A DNA stretch of 64,000 bases from Vibrio nigripulchritudo ATCC 27043 (GCF_000222685.1 NZ_AFWJ01000046.1:1-64000); one strand, 5' to 3'. Numbered from the stretch's first letter, positions 1-12,414 are shown. The notes: generated by a model from the sequence alone, not told the origin. Numbers and translations are program-made.

Positions 1-32
1 ATTGATTTGAGCCCTGCTCAAATCGGACGGCT

Positions 33-60
33 ATTTTAGCGAGATAAACATTTGTGTCAA
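33..60 (-). promoter_or_regulatory. rRNA operon promoter P2
   Basis: Read on the minus strand, TTGACA (55-60) and TAAAAT (33-38) are separated by 16 bases, a strong sigma-70 promoter pointing off the left edge of the window. It lies about 126 bases downstream of a second, rRNA-like promoter, which is the usual P1/P2 spacing of ribosomal RNA operons. In Enterobacteria and Vibrio the hemG gene is followed by an rRNA operon, so the 16S gene is expected just outside the window. Confidence 0.75.
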
Positions 61-158
61 ACACTTTTTAAAGTTTATTTCGTTTGCTTTTCAGCGTTCT
101 AATCTAACCTCTGACTCGCTTGGTTTCATTCGAAGCCATCCCGTGTCAGCGAGGGTGC

Positions 159-222
159 ATTATAGAGATCGGCATCACTTTGACAACCCTTTTTTCCTAT
201 TTTTTTCGCCTTTTTCGTTGTT
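159..222 (-). promoter_or_regulatory. rRNA operon promoter P1 with UP-like element
   Basis: On the minus strand TTGTCA (181-186), a 16-base spacer and TATAAT (159-164) are followed by a GC-rich discriminator and the GACACGG block typical of gammaproteobacterial rrn P1 start regions. The stretch upstream (about 187-222) has A-tracts on the transcribed-upstream side, like an UP element. A short spacer with a GC-rich discriminator is the signature of promoters under stringent (ppGpp/DksA) control. No coding sequence is supported between 1 and 259. Confidence 0.8.
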
Positions 223-259
223 CGGGCAAAAAGCATTCAAAAAAGGAGATTTATGACGG

Positions 260-793
260 TTATTTACTCAAATTCTTCACGGAATCTACGAAAAGAGACA
301 CCTTTTCCCAGTTTGTGTATTCCACTTCTTTTGTCGTATCGGTCTCTCCACCTGTCATCTTCATAATAAAACGTATCATTACACGGTCGAACCAACGATA
401 ACGGGGATAATAGAGTGCTCCGGCAAACACGCCAATCAAGGAAGGTTTCCACGGAGACTTCGTCAGGAACTTTCTAATATAGGCACTTCCTTCTGGAGTG
501 TCTTTTCCTTCGGCTTCTTTTCGAGCCGTCAGATTGACACAAAAGAAAGCTGCGTTTGCCTGATTGAGAGCCTCAAGATGACGATCAATAAACTGATAAA
601 GCTTTTTATTAAGATGCCCGTATCGGATAGAAGCGCCAATGACCACTTTGTCGTAGCCAGATAAATCCACCGTTTCGATTTGATGGAGATCCATCATGGT
701 GCAATCGACCGAACCCAGCTTCTCTTCTATATAGTGTAGAATTTTGATGGTTTGCCCTTCGCGGCTTGAATGCAACAGCAGTACTTTTTCCAT
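260..793 (-). CDS. hemG: Menaquinone-dependent protoporphyrinogen IX dehydrogenase
   Basis: This 177-residue protein matches HemG, the flavodoxin-like enzyme that oxidises protoporphyrinogen IX to protoporphyrin IX and passes electrons to quinones, the step before ferrochelatase in haem synthesis. The N-terminus (VLLLHSSREGQT) is the FMN phosphate-binding loop of long-chain flavodoxins, and the insert around residues 120-150 (GALYYPRYRWFDRVMIRFIM) is the HemG membrane-associating segment. It lies 27 bases downstream of trkH on the same strand and just before an rRNA operon promoter, the E. coli order trkH-hemG-rrn. The start is the only good ATG. Confidence 0.95.
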   Translation of the reverse strand: MEKVLLLHSSREGQTIKILHYIEEKLGSVDCTMMDLHQIETVDLSGYDKVVIGASIRYGHLNKKLYQFIDRHLEALNQANAAFFCVNLTARKEAEGKDTPEGSAYIRKFLTKSPWKPSLIGVFAGALYYPRYRWFDRVMIRFIMKMTGGETDTTKEVEYTNWEKVSLFVDSVKNLSK

Positions 794-820
794 CGAATGC
801 CCTTTATCGCTCTTTTGAAG

Positions 821-2278
821 TTAGCTACGCCAAAAAGTTGGTGTCAGCAAAATTAGGAGAGTAAATATTTCTAATCGCCCGAACAGCATAGAAACCACAA
901 GTACCCACTTTGCCGTGTCGTTGATGTCGCCAAAGTGCAATGCTACATCACCCAAACCAGGACCTAGGTTATTTAGTGTAGCGGCAACAGCAGAGAAAGC
1001 ACTCAGCTCATCCATACCTGTGGCAATAAGTGCCAGCATACAAACTACAAAGACCAGCGCGTATGCTGAGAAGAAGCCCCACACCGCATCCACAACCCGT
1101 TGAGATAGTGCGGTTCCACCCACTTTGATGGTGTACACCGCTCTTGGGTGAACCAAGCGCTTTAATTCACGCGCACCTTGCAACGTTAGCAAGAGAATGC
1201 GGATAACTTTCATTCCTCCTCCGGTTGACCCTGCGCACCCTCCTATAAAAGAGGAAAACAGAAGCAACACTGGCAAGAAAAGAGGCCACTCGGAGAACCC
1301 CGTAGTGGTAAAGCCCGCAGTGGTCGAAATAGAGACGGTTTGGAAGAGTGCCTGATCAAAGGCATCAAACACCGAGTTATAACTGTGGTGTTTGAGCAAA
1401 AGTAAGAAGCAGATTAAGAAGAGTATGCCCTGTATAAAGAAGAAGGCACGAAACTCAGGGTCTTTCCAATAGTATTTCGGATGCACGCCACCAGACGCAA
1501 ATGCCGCAAAGTGAAGCGAATAGTTACACGCCGAAATCAGAAGAAACACCACGGTGATCATATTAATGGCGGTACTATCGAAATAGCCGATACTGGCATC
1601 GTGTGTTGAAAACCCACCAATCGCAATAGTCGAAAAGCTGTGGCTGATTGCATCAAACAAGCTCATTCCCGCCAGCCAGAATGCGGCGGCACAGGCAATG
1701 GTCAAACTTAAATAGATGTACCAGAGGGCTTTGGCCGTTTCGGCAATGCGCGGAGTCATCTTACTGTCTTTGACTGGACCAGGAATCTCCGCACGATAAA
1801 GCTGCATACCACCGATCCCTAACACCGGAAGAATCGCGACGGCTAACACGATGATCCCCATTCCACCAAACCATTGAAGAAGCTGCCGGTAAAAGAGTAT
1901 CGCTTTGGGTAAATCATCTAACCCCACCAGTACTGTTGCTCCCGTGGTGGTTAGAGCAGAAAAGGATTCGAAAAAGGCGTCGGTCACCGAGATGTCCGGA
2001 GTGTCGGAGATGAGAAAAGGCAGCGCACCCGCACTGCCGATTACCGTCCAGAATAGCACCACAATAAGAAAGCCATCTCGGGCTTTGAGTTCGTGTCTAT
2101 GATGACGATTAGGGAACCAGAAAAATCCGCCCGCGATCAACAGAACGAAAAAGGTGGTCACAAAAGGCACACCTGCACCATCTCGATAGATAAGTGCGAC
2201 AAAGGCGGGCGCCAACATGGATACGCTAAACAACGCGAGTAACAAGCCGACGATACGGATAATTGAACGAAATTGCAT
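821..2278 (-). CDS. trkH: Trk/Ktr potassium uptake membrane subunit TrkH
   Basis: This 485-residue, very hydrophobic protein is the potassium-translocating subunit of the Trk system, which works in the inner membrane with the NAD-binding regulator TrkA. It has the fourfold membrane-pore-membrane pattern of the family, with selectivity-filter-like segments such as TTTGATVL (about residue 110), IGGFSTHD (about 220) and STTAGFTTTGFS (about 318). The glycine-rich loop GGCAGSTGGGMKVIRILLL is a TrkH hallmark. Length equals the usual 480-485. It is probably co-transcribed with yigZ upstream (51 bases) and hemG downstream. Confidence 0.97.
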   Translation of the reverse strand: MQFRSIIRIVGLLLALFSVSMLAPAFVALIYRDGAGVPFVTTFFVLLIAGGFFWFPNRHHRHELKARDGFLIVVLFWTVIGSAGALPFLISDTPDISVTDAFFESFSALTTTGATVLVGLDDLPKAILFYRQLLQWFGGMGIIVLAVAILPVLGIGGMQLYRAEIPGPVKDSKMTPRIAETAKALWYIYLSLTIACAAAFWLAGMSLFDAISHSFSTIAIGGFSTHDASIGYFDSTAINMITVVFLLISACNYSLHFAAFASGGVHPKYYWKDPEFRAFFFIQGILFLICFLLLLKHHSYNSVFDAFDQALFQTVSISTTAGFTTTGFSEWPLFLPVLLLFSSFIGGCAGSTGGGMKVIRILLLTLQGARELKRLVHPRAVYTIKVGGTALSQRVVDAVWGFFSAYALVFVVCMLALIATGMDELSAFSAVAATLNNLGPGLGDVALHFGDINDTAKWVLVVSMLFGRLEIFTLLILLTPTFWRS

Positions 2279-2329
2279 TCTTGCTTCAGAAGCAGAGCTT
2301 CTTTGATTCCTAATCTAGGGTCTGTTGAC

Positions 2330-2950
2330 CTAATGTTCTATTGGTGTGACAGATGCTTTAGCGCCACTTTTATTTATAACAGCCTGGGTAAACCCTTCCA
2401 CTTGGCTCACTTCAATTTCAACGATGACCTCAATGGACTCACCGTATTGCGCATCAACCTGAACCGCTTGATAGGCTTCCATTAAAGACTGAGCTATGGG
2501 CATAAACGAATAGTCTAACCTTAGCTTAAGATTTGTGGTTATTTTTTTCTCTATTGTTTGAAGCAGCTTAAGGGCTTGCTGCACACCGCCACCGTATGCT
2601 TTCACTAAGCCACCGGTTCCCAGCTTAATCCCGCCGGAATAACGCGTTACCACCGCACTGATTTCGCCAACACCAGAACCCGATAACTGAGCCAGAATCG
2701 GTTTCCCTGCAGTTCCTGACGGTTCACCATCATCACTGAACCCGTATTTCATGGAGTCTTCCGGTCGGCCTGCGACAAAACCCCAGCAGTTGTGACGTGC
2801 AGAAGCGTGTTCTGTTTTAACTGAATCAATGAACGCTTTGGCATGCTCGATGGAAGGGGTATGCGCCAGATGAGTAATGAAAATACTCTTTTTGATCTCT
2901 TCTTCGAATATCGCAGGTTCGGCTGGTATTAAAAATGGGAGCAAATTCAT
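2330..2950 (-). CDS. yigZ: IMPACT family protein YigZ
   Basis: This 206-residue protein of the YigZ/IMPACT family has the conserved block GFSDDGEPSGTAGKPILAQL followed by RYSGGIKLGTGGLVKAYGGG. The family has an N-terminal domain shared with eukaryotic IMPACT and a C-terminal ferredoxin-like domain; its biochemical role in bacteria is not settled. I chose the ATG at 2950 because the protein then starts MNLLPFLIPAEP, aligning with the E. coli start, whereas the longer frame needs a TTG at 2971 without a ribosome site. It is first in the yigZ-trkH-hemG series and divergent from fadB. Confidence 0.92.
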   Translation of the reverse strand: MNLLPFLIPAEPAIFEEEIKKSIFITHLAHTPSIEHAKAFIDSVKTEHASARHNCWGFVAGRPEDSMKYGFSDDGEPSGTAGKPILAQLSGSGVGEISAVVTRYSGGIKLGTGGLVKAYGGGVQQALKLLQTIEKKITTNLKLRLDYSFMPIAQSLMEAYQAVQVDAQYGESIEVIVEIEVSQVEGFTQAVINKSGAKASVTPIEH

Positions 2951-3157
2951 GGCACATAGGTCCGCTTTCAAGGGGGGCGAAGTGTATCACGTGACATTAC
3001 AAAAAGTGTACAACTCGACAAAAATCAAACACGCGTTTGAAAATGTATTGAAATTAGCCAAAAGTCAGCGCAAACTTACAAAGTCGAACAATATGACAAC
3101 ATAACTATAACATTCACTCTCTCAAGCAATCTCGGATTGCGTATCGCGGAGTTAGAC

Positions 3158-6521
<3,364 letters not shown>

Positions 6522-6546
6522 AGTTCACCTACCTCCTAGAATCAAC

Positions 6547-6572
6547 AAAGCCAGCGTTCAAACGCTGGCTTT
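6547..6572 (+). terminator. Intrinsic terminator after fadBA
   Basis: AAAGCCAGCGTT pairs with AACGCTGGCTTT about 25 bases after the fadA stop, followed by TTTCTATT. The remaining 6573-6865 is AT-rich and holds no supported gene. It presumably contains the promoter of the next gene, but I see no convincing -35/-10 pair. Confidence 0.75.
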
Positions 6573-6865
6573 CTATTATCAAACAACGAATTAGAGTCAC
6601 TTCACGCTTTTATCATTTCCGTTGATATGAGCATAGTTTCTTTAGGTCAGAGATTATAAACTGAACTTATATTGCTCATTATCATATAAATTCAAATAGT
6701 TACTGCAATATCATCAAAAGCACCGTTAGACAGTCTAATAATAATTCTAACGACTAAATCATTTGTTGGCTTTGAACCCTCACTTCCCCCTGGCATGTGC
6801 ACAAGGCACTGAATGTGCGGGTATCAAAAATTTAGAAATACTTAAGTATTCAAAGGCTAGGTACC

Positions 6866-9403
6866 ATGAACATTATTAAAACCGCAACACTGATCGCGGC
6901 GCCCTTATTGCTTTCTGCGTGTGGAGGAGGGGGGGACAGCTCGACACCGTCAACCCCTTCTACACCTAGTACTCCTTCAACACCAAACGTGGCTCCCGTG
7001 ATAACCACAAATGGCGACAAGGTGGCATCTGGTGCGCAAACTGTCATTCTGTCTGCCAACATCTCCGACTCAGATAGCGGCATTGCCTCATACAAATGGG
7101 AACAAGTTTCAGGTCCAGCCGTCACTATTTCTGAGATCAATGGCACTATGGTGTCTTTCGTTGCCCCCTCTAATTCACAACAGCAAACTCTGGTATTCAA
7201 GCTGACGGTTACGGATACCCAAGGGGCAGTAAGCAGTGAAACAGTCACTGTCACCGTAAATGCAACAATCTCCACAAACCGTGCACCAACTATTGCTCCT
7301 ATTGCGGCTCAAACTCTTAGACCCAATATCAGTGCCAGCATTTCAGGCAATGCTTACGACTTAGACGGTCATATAGTGAAGTATCAGTGGGTACAGCGAT
7401 TTGGTACCAGTGTCACATTGACCAACCCAGATACTGCGCAACTTTCCTTTATTGCGCCGTCAATAACTCAAGCTGAGTGGCTAGAGTTTCAGCTCACCGT
7501 CACAGATAACCAAGGTGCAACGACCAGCCAGCAAGCTCGGGTGCATGTAAAGCCTAACCAAGCGCCTGTATTTCACTTTATTGGTGATGCGACCAAAGAC
7601 ATTAACCAACCCGTGACGATAGCTGCTTCTGCCTACGATAGAGATGGCAGCATCGAATCATACCGTTGGGAGCAAACCGCAGGAACGAATGTCACAATTG
7701 CTAACCCAGATTCGCAAACCTTAAACTTCACTTCTCCAACCTTAAACAGAGAAGAAACCCTGACATTCAAAGTTACAGCGACGGATAATGAAGGAGCCAC
7801 AGGGTCGAGAACGGTCGATGTGACTGTTCAGAATGCGAGTAATTTGATTTCCAACCTGACGTTTGAAAATAACCTCAATAAGAATTGCATGGATGTCATC
7901 GCACAAAACAAAGGTTGGAAGTACATTGATGAAGTCACTGAATTTGGTTGCAGTTATAGTGGGTATGAAGCCACTGTAGCAGAGCTGTCTTCGCTCACCC
8001 GACTCTATATAGGTTCACTGAAATCTGCTACTGCCAGCTTAGATGTCTCACTATTTGACAATCTGACATCCCTAACCATTAACGGTCAGGCATCAAGTGA
8101 GGCTCAAAATGATAATATAACCCTATCTCAACATGCCAATCTTGAAGACGTTACTCTGAAACACTTAGGTGAAGGCAGCATCGTTGTATCTAACAACCCT
8201 AAGCTAAAAACCATCACCTTAGATAATGTCCGCTCAAGCACCATAGATTTATCCCGAAACACACAGCTCAATTACATTTCGTTGCTTGCAAATCCCGAGC
8301 TAACAAGTTTAAACGTGTCAAATAACTCTGCCTTGGACACGTTTTTAGTCAGAGACGCCTCTTCGCTTTCGGGAATTGATATCGCGAGTAACCCCGCACT
8401 GCGTCGATTGACGATTATGCGATCATCACTCGAAACACTAGACCTACGTAATAACGCAAGCTTAGAGCAGCTAGTTATCGCAAATCTCAAAGGTCATTCT
8501 TTATTTGATGGTAAGCTCCATACGATCACACTTCCTTCATCAAGCCGTCTCCAACAAGTAGTGATTAAATCTAACAAACTGAGCACCATCAACACAGCAC
8601 AACTTCCAGCTCTCAAGGTGTTAGTTTTACCCTTGAATGAACTCACCAGTATTGATTTGTCGTCTAATGTGGCGTTGACTCATTTGTCCTTGCAAGGTAA
8701 CCCACTAACAAGCCTCGATTTAACCAACAATTCGCTTTTGAGCCACTTGAATATCAGTGAAACAGGTAGCGCTGTTATCAATATTGACCACCTCTCAGAG
8801 CTAACTGACTTGTTTATCGCAAACAAAGGTCTGAGTACATTTGCCACCCAACTGTACCCTAAGTTGACCAAGCTAGTTTTATCGACTAACCCAATTACCA
8901 CGATTGAACTGGGTAATCTGCCTCTTCTGCGCGAACTGAGACTCAACGAGACCCAAGTCGATACTATTGATGCCTCATCTGCTTCCCAATTGATCTATCT
9001 AGAAGCGAAATCAACGCCACTAACTTCTATTGAACTTCCGACAGAAAAGGGCACTCTTGCTTGGCTACGACTTAGCTACAACCGCCTAACCAGCCTTTCT
9101 CTTAACGGCTACTCCCAGCTATCTGATTTACATTTAGCGGGTAACCAGCTCAGTAGCATTGATGTAAGTACTCTCTCAAACCTCAAAACGCTGCACGCAG
9201 GTGCCAACCTGTTTACGGACCTCGATATCAGCCAAAACAGCCTTCTCACGTGCCTTTCGGTCTATGATAGTCAACTAACACAAAGCGCCAAAGACTCCCT
9301 CAACCGCTATGCCTCTGAGTTTGAGAACCTCAATGCAATAACCTACACCCAAGCCACCAGCGAAGGGCAATGTGGTTACGACCCTTATACTCCGACCCCT
9401 TAG
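6866..9403 (+). CDS. Lipoprotein with PKD-like domains and leucine-rich repeats
   Basis: This 845-residue protein begins with a lipoprotein signal (LLLSAC, Cys19), then a Gly-rich and (Ser-Thr-Pro)5 linker. Three Ig-like PKD/REJ-type domains follow at about residues 44-131, 139-229 and 231-322, each with the pattern YxWxQxxG...TxTDxxG. From about 370 to 815 there are leucine-rich repeats of about 20-23 residues with cores such as LTSLDLTNNSLLSHL. A small C-terminal segment contains two cysteines (LLTCLSV, EGQCGYD). The architecture predicts an outer-membrane-anchored surface protein that binds a partner through the repeat face, but the ligand is unknown. It stands alone between two terminator-like hairpins and is probably accessory. 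Confidence 0.8.
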   Translation: MNIIKTATLIAAPLLLSACGGGGDSSTPSTPSTPSTPSTPNVAPVITTNGDKVASGAQTVILSANISDSDSGIASYKWEQVSGPAVTISEINGTMVSFVAPSNSQQQTLVFKLTVTDTQGAVSSETVTVTVNATISTNRAPTIAPIAAQTLRPNISASISGNAYDLDGHIVKYQWVQRFGTSVTLTNPDTAQLSFIAPSITQAEWLEFQLTVTDNQGATTSQQARVHVKPNQAPVFHFIGDATKDINQPVTIAASAYDRDGSIESYRWEQTAGTNVTIANPDSQTLNFTSPTLNREETLTFKVTATDNEGATGSRTVDVTVQNASNLISNLTFENNLNKNCMDVIAQNKGWKYIDEVTEFGCSYSGYEATVAELSSLTRLYIGSLKSATASLDVSLFDNLTSLTINGQASSEAQNDNITLSQHANLEDVTLKHLGEGSIVVSNNPKLKTITLDNVRSSTIDLSRNTQLNYISLLANPELTSLNVSNNSALDTFLVRDASSLSGIDIASNPALRRLTIMRSSLETLDLRNNASLEQLVIANLKGHSLFDGKLHTITLPSSSRLQQVVIKSNKLSTINTAQLPALKVLVLPLNELTSIDLSSNVALTHLSLQGNPLTSLDLTNNSLLSHLNISETGSAVINIDHLSELTDLFIANKGLSTFATQLYPKLTKLVLSTNPITTIELGNLPLLRELRLNETQVDTIDASSASQLIYLEAKSTPLTSIELPTEKGTLAWLRLSYNRLTSLSLNGYSQLSDLHLAGNQLSSIDVSTLSNLKTLHAGANLFTDLDISQNSLLTCLSVYDSQLTQSAKDSLNRYASEFENLNAITYTQATSEGQCGYDPYTPTP

Positions 9404-9410
9404 TCAAATC

Positions 9411-9438
9411 GCTACCTCCAACTTCGGTTGGAGGTAGC
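9411..9438 (+). terminator. UUCG-capped hairpin after the LRR lipoprotein gene
   Basis: A perfect 12-bp stem GCTACCTCCAAC / GTTGGAGGTAGC closes on a TTCG tetraloop seven bases after the stop codon. There is no long T-run, so termination may be partial or the hairpin may protect the 3' end. Confidence 0.6.
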
Positions 9439-9501
9439 ATCTTCAAAACCAGCTTCACTTCAAGCTTTTCACGCTATTCCATGAACTTTTGATGAAACAC
9501 C

Positions 9502-9533
9502 TATCTAGACAACTGCCCACACTTGTCTAGACA
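9502..9533 (+). promoter_or_regulatory. Paired PhnF-type operators upstream of phnC
   Basis: TATCTAGACA (9502-9511) and TGTCTAGACA (9524-9533) are near-identical palindromic sites whose starts are 22 bases apart, about two helical turns. The second recurs as a perfect 12-base palindrome directly upstream of phnF (12415-12426). GntR-family PhnF repressors are known to bind TCTAGA-centred palindromes, so these are the likely operators of the phn operon. Confidence 0.75.
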
Positions 9534-9596
9534 TCTCTTATCAAGCCTTTTAACAACAGACTTTTAAGCGAATTACCAATATTTCGCTGCATTTTT

Positions 9597-9625
9597 CTGA
9601 CATTTCGCTGCAATAAAACCGTCAT
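9597..9625 (+). promoter_or_regulatory. Pho-box-like element upstream of phnC
   Basis: Three heptamers resembling the PhoB half-site CTGTCAT occur at an exact 11-base period: CTGACAT (9597), CTGCAAT (9608) and CCGTCAT (9619), separated by AT-rich 4-base spacers. PhoB binds such repeats in place of a -35 box. It lies 46 bases before the phnC start and downstream of the PhnF-type sites, suggesting joint control by phosphate starvation and PhnF. Confidence 0.6.
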
Positions 9626-9670
9626 TTCACGCTAGCAGGATAGAGCCGAACAAAACAGAAGGTTCGCTCT

Positions 9671-10540
9671 ATGGACAGCATCGTTACCGTCACGGATTTA
9701 AATAAAACATTTGGCAAAAACCGTGCACTGAACAGTATCAATCTGGATCTCACGCACCGTGGTATGACGGCGCTATTGGGTCCTTCGGGGTCGGGAAAGT
9801 CGACTCTGTTGCGCCACCTCAACGGGTTAATGGCTGGCGACAAAACCGACGCGTCGGGTGACATCCGCATTATGGGTCAGCCCGTCCAACAGTCGGGCAA
9901 AGTGAATAAGCAGATCCGCACCACTCGCTCGCAAGCTGGCTTTATCTTTCAGCAATTCAATCTGGTCAATCGCCTGTCTGTCATGACCAACGTTTTGATA
10001 GGGGCGCTTAGCGAAACACCTTGGTGGAGAACCGTCAGCGGACAATTCACCATAGAACAGAAACGCAAGGCACTGGAAGCGCTTGATCGCGTGGGCATGG
10101 CAAGCTTTGCGCATCAGCGAGTTTCTACCCTTTCTGGTGGTCAGCAACAACGCGTCGCCATTGCCAGAGCACTGATGCAGGACGCCAAAATCATCTTCGC
10201 CGATGAACCTATTGCCTCACTCGATCCTGAATCGTCTCGTGTGGTGATGGAATTACTTCAGCAGATCAATCAACAAGAAAACATCCCTGTCATTGTGACA
10301 CTTCATCAGGTCGAGCATGCACTTAACTATTGTGAGCATGTTATCGCTCTGCGGGATGGGCACATTTTTTACCAAGGCAGTAGCAACGGGCTGACATCGA
10401 GCCAGCTTGAAGCGCTGTATCGCGGAAAAACAGAAGAAGCGGGCGTGATTGTGGAAGGCAACTTCGCAGGTTCACCGGCTCCTTCGCCAGCAATTGAACT
10501 TAATCAACCTACAGTCAACATTCAGTCAAAAGGAATCTGA
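9671..10540 (+). CDS. phnC: Phosphonate ABC transporter ATP-binding protein PhnC
   Basis: This 289-residue ATPase powers phosphonate import with PhnD (binding protein) and PhnE (permease). Walker A is GPSGSGKST (37-45), the Q-loop is in GFIFQQFNLV, the signature is [15 protein letters not shown] (about 154) and Walker B is KIIFADEP (about 175), with the switch histidine in VTLHQVEHA. The C-terminal tail of about 35 residues (EEAGVIVEGNF onward) extends past the usual domain and is proline- and serine-rich. The gene is first in the phn operon, behind PhnF-type and Pho-box-like sites, and is followed two bases later by phnD. Confidence 0.95.
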   Translation: MDSIVTVTDLNKTFGKNRALNSINLDLTHRGMTALLGPSGSGKSTLLRHLNGLMAGDKTDASGDIRIMGQPVQQSGKVNKQIRTTRSQAGFIFQQFNLVNRLSVMTNVLIGALSETPWWRTVSGQFTIEQKRKALEALDRVGMASFAHQRVSTLSGGQQQRVAIARALMQDAKIIFADEPIASLDPESSRVVMELLQQINQQENIPVIVTLHQVEHALNYCEHVIALRDGHIFYQGSSNGLTSSQLEALYRGKTEEAGVIVEGNFAGSPAPSPAIELNQPTVNIQSKGI

Positions 10541-10542
10541 AC

Positions 10543-11538
10543 ATGTTACGTGTACTTCGTAAGATCTCAGTGGGTATCGCTTTAGCAGCAACGGCGCTTG
10601 CGCCAGCATGGGCAGAGGAAGCCCCTCTGAAAACTCTGAACTTCGGCATCATCTCGACCGAATCTCAGCAAAACCTAAAAGCATCATGGACACCATTTTT
10701 GGATGATATGAGCAAAAAACTGGGCGTTGAAGTGAAAGCTTACTTCGCTCCCGATTACGCAGGCATCATTCAAGGCATGCGTTTCAACAAGGTCGATATC
10801 GCATGGTATGGCAATAAGTCTGCCATGGAAGCTGTTGACCGCGCGGGCGGAGAGATTTTTGCTCAGACTGTCGATGTAGAAGGAAACCCAGGGTACTGGA
10901 GCCTATTGGTTACACACAAAGACAGCCCAATTAACTCAGTTGAAGACATGTTGAAAAACCGCTCAAACCTGGCGTTTGGTAATGGCGATCCAAACTCAAC
11001 ATCTGGCTTCCTGGTTCCGTCTTACTATGTGTTTGCAAAAAACAACGTTCAGCCAACTGAATTCAAGCGTACTTTGAATTCTAGCCACGAAGTAAACCTG
11101 TTTGCGGTTGCCAACAAGCAAGTGGATGTCGCGACCAACAACACTGAAAACTTACGTCGTTTCGAACGCAACAACCCAGACAAGTTCAAGAACATCAAAG
11201 TCATCTGGAAATCTCCGCTGATTCCAGCCGACCCAATCGTATGGCGTAAGAACCTGCCAGAAGCAACCAAAACCGCGGTTTACGATTTCTTCATGACATA
11301 TGGCACAACCGGCAACGCAAAAGAAGTGGCGGTGTTGAAAGAGCTGGACTGGGCACCGTTCAAAGCCTCTTCAGATCTTCAACTTCTCCCAATCCGCCAA
11401 CTGGCTCTGTTTAAACAGCTTAACAAGCTCGCGACCGATAAGAAGTTGGACAAATCTCAGATGGAAGAAGCCAACAGCGTGAAGTCAGAACTGGCTGCGC
11501 TGAACCGTCAAATGGCGGCTTTGGATGCCATGGAATAA
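10543..11538 (+). CDS. phnD: Phosphonate ABC transporter substrate-binding protein PhnD
   Basis: This 331-residue periplasmic protein has a cleavable signal peptide ending near ALAPAWA|EEA (residue 24). The PhnD-type body includes LNFGIISTESQQNLK and VKAYFAPDYAGIIQGMRFNKVDIAWYGNKSA, split here into motifs: YFAPDYAGIIQGMR and VDIAWYGNKSA. Further on come FGNGDPNSTSGFLVP and the hinge region VATNNTENL. It captures phosphonates (for example 2-aminoethylphosphonate) for PhnC-PhnE. A strong hairpin in the gap to phnE may keep its message more abundant than the downstream genes. Confidence 0.95.
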   Translation: MLRVLRKISVGIALAATALAPAWAEEAPLKTLNFGIISTESQQNLKASWTPFLDDMSKKLGVEVKAYFAPDYAGIIQGMRFNKVDIAWYGNKSAMEAVDRAGGEIFAQTVDVEGNPGYWSLLVTHKDSPINSVEDMLKNRSNLAFGNGDPNSTSGFLVPSYYVFAKNNVQPTEFKRTLNSSHEVNLFAVANKQVDVATNNTENLRRFERNNPDKFKNIKVIWKSPLIPADPIVWRKNLPEATKTAVYDFFMTYGTTGNAKEVAVLKELDWAPFKASSDLQLLPIRQLALFKQLNKLATDKKLDKSQMEEANSVKSELAALNRQMAALDAME

Positions 11539-11549
11539 CACTCAAACCC

Positions 11550-11573
11550 AAGTGGGGCGAACCTGCCCCACTT
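11550..11573 (+). repeat. Intercistronic hairpin between phnD and phnE
   Basis: AAGTGGGGC (11550-11558) and GCCCCACTT (11565-11573) form a perfect 9-bp stem with a 6-base loop, 12 bases after the phnD stop. No T-run follows, so it looks like a processing or 3'-protecting hairpin rather than a full terminator. Confidence 0.7.
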
Positions 11574-11586
11574 CTTACAAAGAAAA

Positions 11587-12399
11587 ATGAGAACAAACAT
11601 GGACACCAATATTTCGATGGATGCCTTAAATACCTCTCAGAGTCTCAGTCAGAAGCTGAAACAGCTAGTGAGCCTGATGGTCATCGCTCTGATACTGGCT
11701 TGGGCGTGGCAAGGTGCGGAGATGAACCCGGTTCAACTCATCGCCGACTCCAGCAACATGGCAGAACTCGCCAGTGATTTCTTTCCCCCCGATTTTTCAC
11801 ATTGGGATCTGTATGTGGAAGAGACTTTAATCACCATTCAGATAGCGATTTGGGGCACCGTCCTCTCGGTTATTTTCTCTATCCCACTTGGGCTGATGTG
11901 TGCCGACAACATTGTGCCGGCTTGGGTTTATCAACCAACTCGTCGCTTGATGGACGCGGCGCGTGCCATCAATGAAATGGTGTTTGCCATGCTGTTTGTG
12001 GTTGCGGTGGGTCTGGGACCTTTTGCTGGCGTCTTAGCATTGTTTGTCCACACCACTGGTGTGCTTGCCAAACTGTTTTCTGAGGCAGTAGAAGCCATTG
12101 ATTTGGGACCTGTTGAAGGGGTGCGTGCAACCGGAGCCAACAAGCTGGAAGAAGTCATTTATGGCGTAATTCCACAAGTATTGCCTCTCTGGATCTCATT
12201 TACCTTGTATCGGTTTGAATCCAACGTCCGCTCAGCAACCGTTGTCGGCATGGTGGGCGCAGGGGGTATCGGGGTGCTGCTTTGGGAAGCCATTCGTGGA
12301 TTCCAGTTCCAGCAAACCGCCGCCATCATGCTGGTCATCATTGTAACAGTGAGCCTGATTGACTTCGCCTCTCAACACATTCGCAAGGCGTACATCTAA
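11587..12399 (+). CDS. phnE: Phosphonate ABC transporter permease PhnE
   Basis: This 270-residue inner-membrane permease has the binding-protein-dependent transport fold with about six hydrophobic segments (first at about 30-47; others around [41 protein letters not shown] and the C-terminal [15 protein letters not shown]). The EAA loop that contacts PhnC is [22 protein letters not shown]. Two ATGs are possible, at 11587 and at 11599; the second is preceded by a GAG-containing sequence at suitable distance, so the mature start may be four codons later. It ends 56 bases before phnF. Confidence 0.93.
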   Translation: MRTNMDTNISMDALNTSQSLSQKLKQLVSLMVIALILAWAWQGAEMNPVQLIADSSNMAELASDFFPPDFSHWDLYVEETLITIQIAIWGTVLSVIFSIPLGLMCADNIVPAWVYQPTRRLMDAARAINEMVFAMLFVVAVGLGPFAGVLALFVHTTGVLAKLFSEAVEAIDLGPVEGVRATGANKLEEVIYGVIPQVLPLWISFTLYRFESNVRSATVVGMVGAGGIGVLLWEAIRGFQFQQTAAIMLVIIVTVSLIDFASQHIRKAYI

Positions 12400-12414
12400 A
12401 AAATTTGTCTGAAC

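Noticed and set aside
120-401. Plus-strand open frame overlapping the rRNA promoters and hemG
   Set aside because: It runs through the P1 promoter and antisense to hemG, has no ribosome site and resembles no protein.
2983-2998. Second parS-like sequence TGTATCACGTGACATT between yigZ and fadB
   Set aside because: It has the CACGTG core but matches only about 12 of 16 consensus positions, so it is too weak to call.
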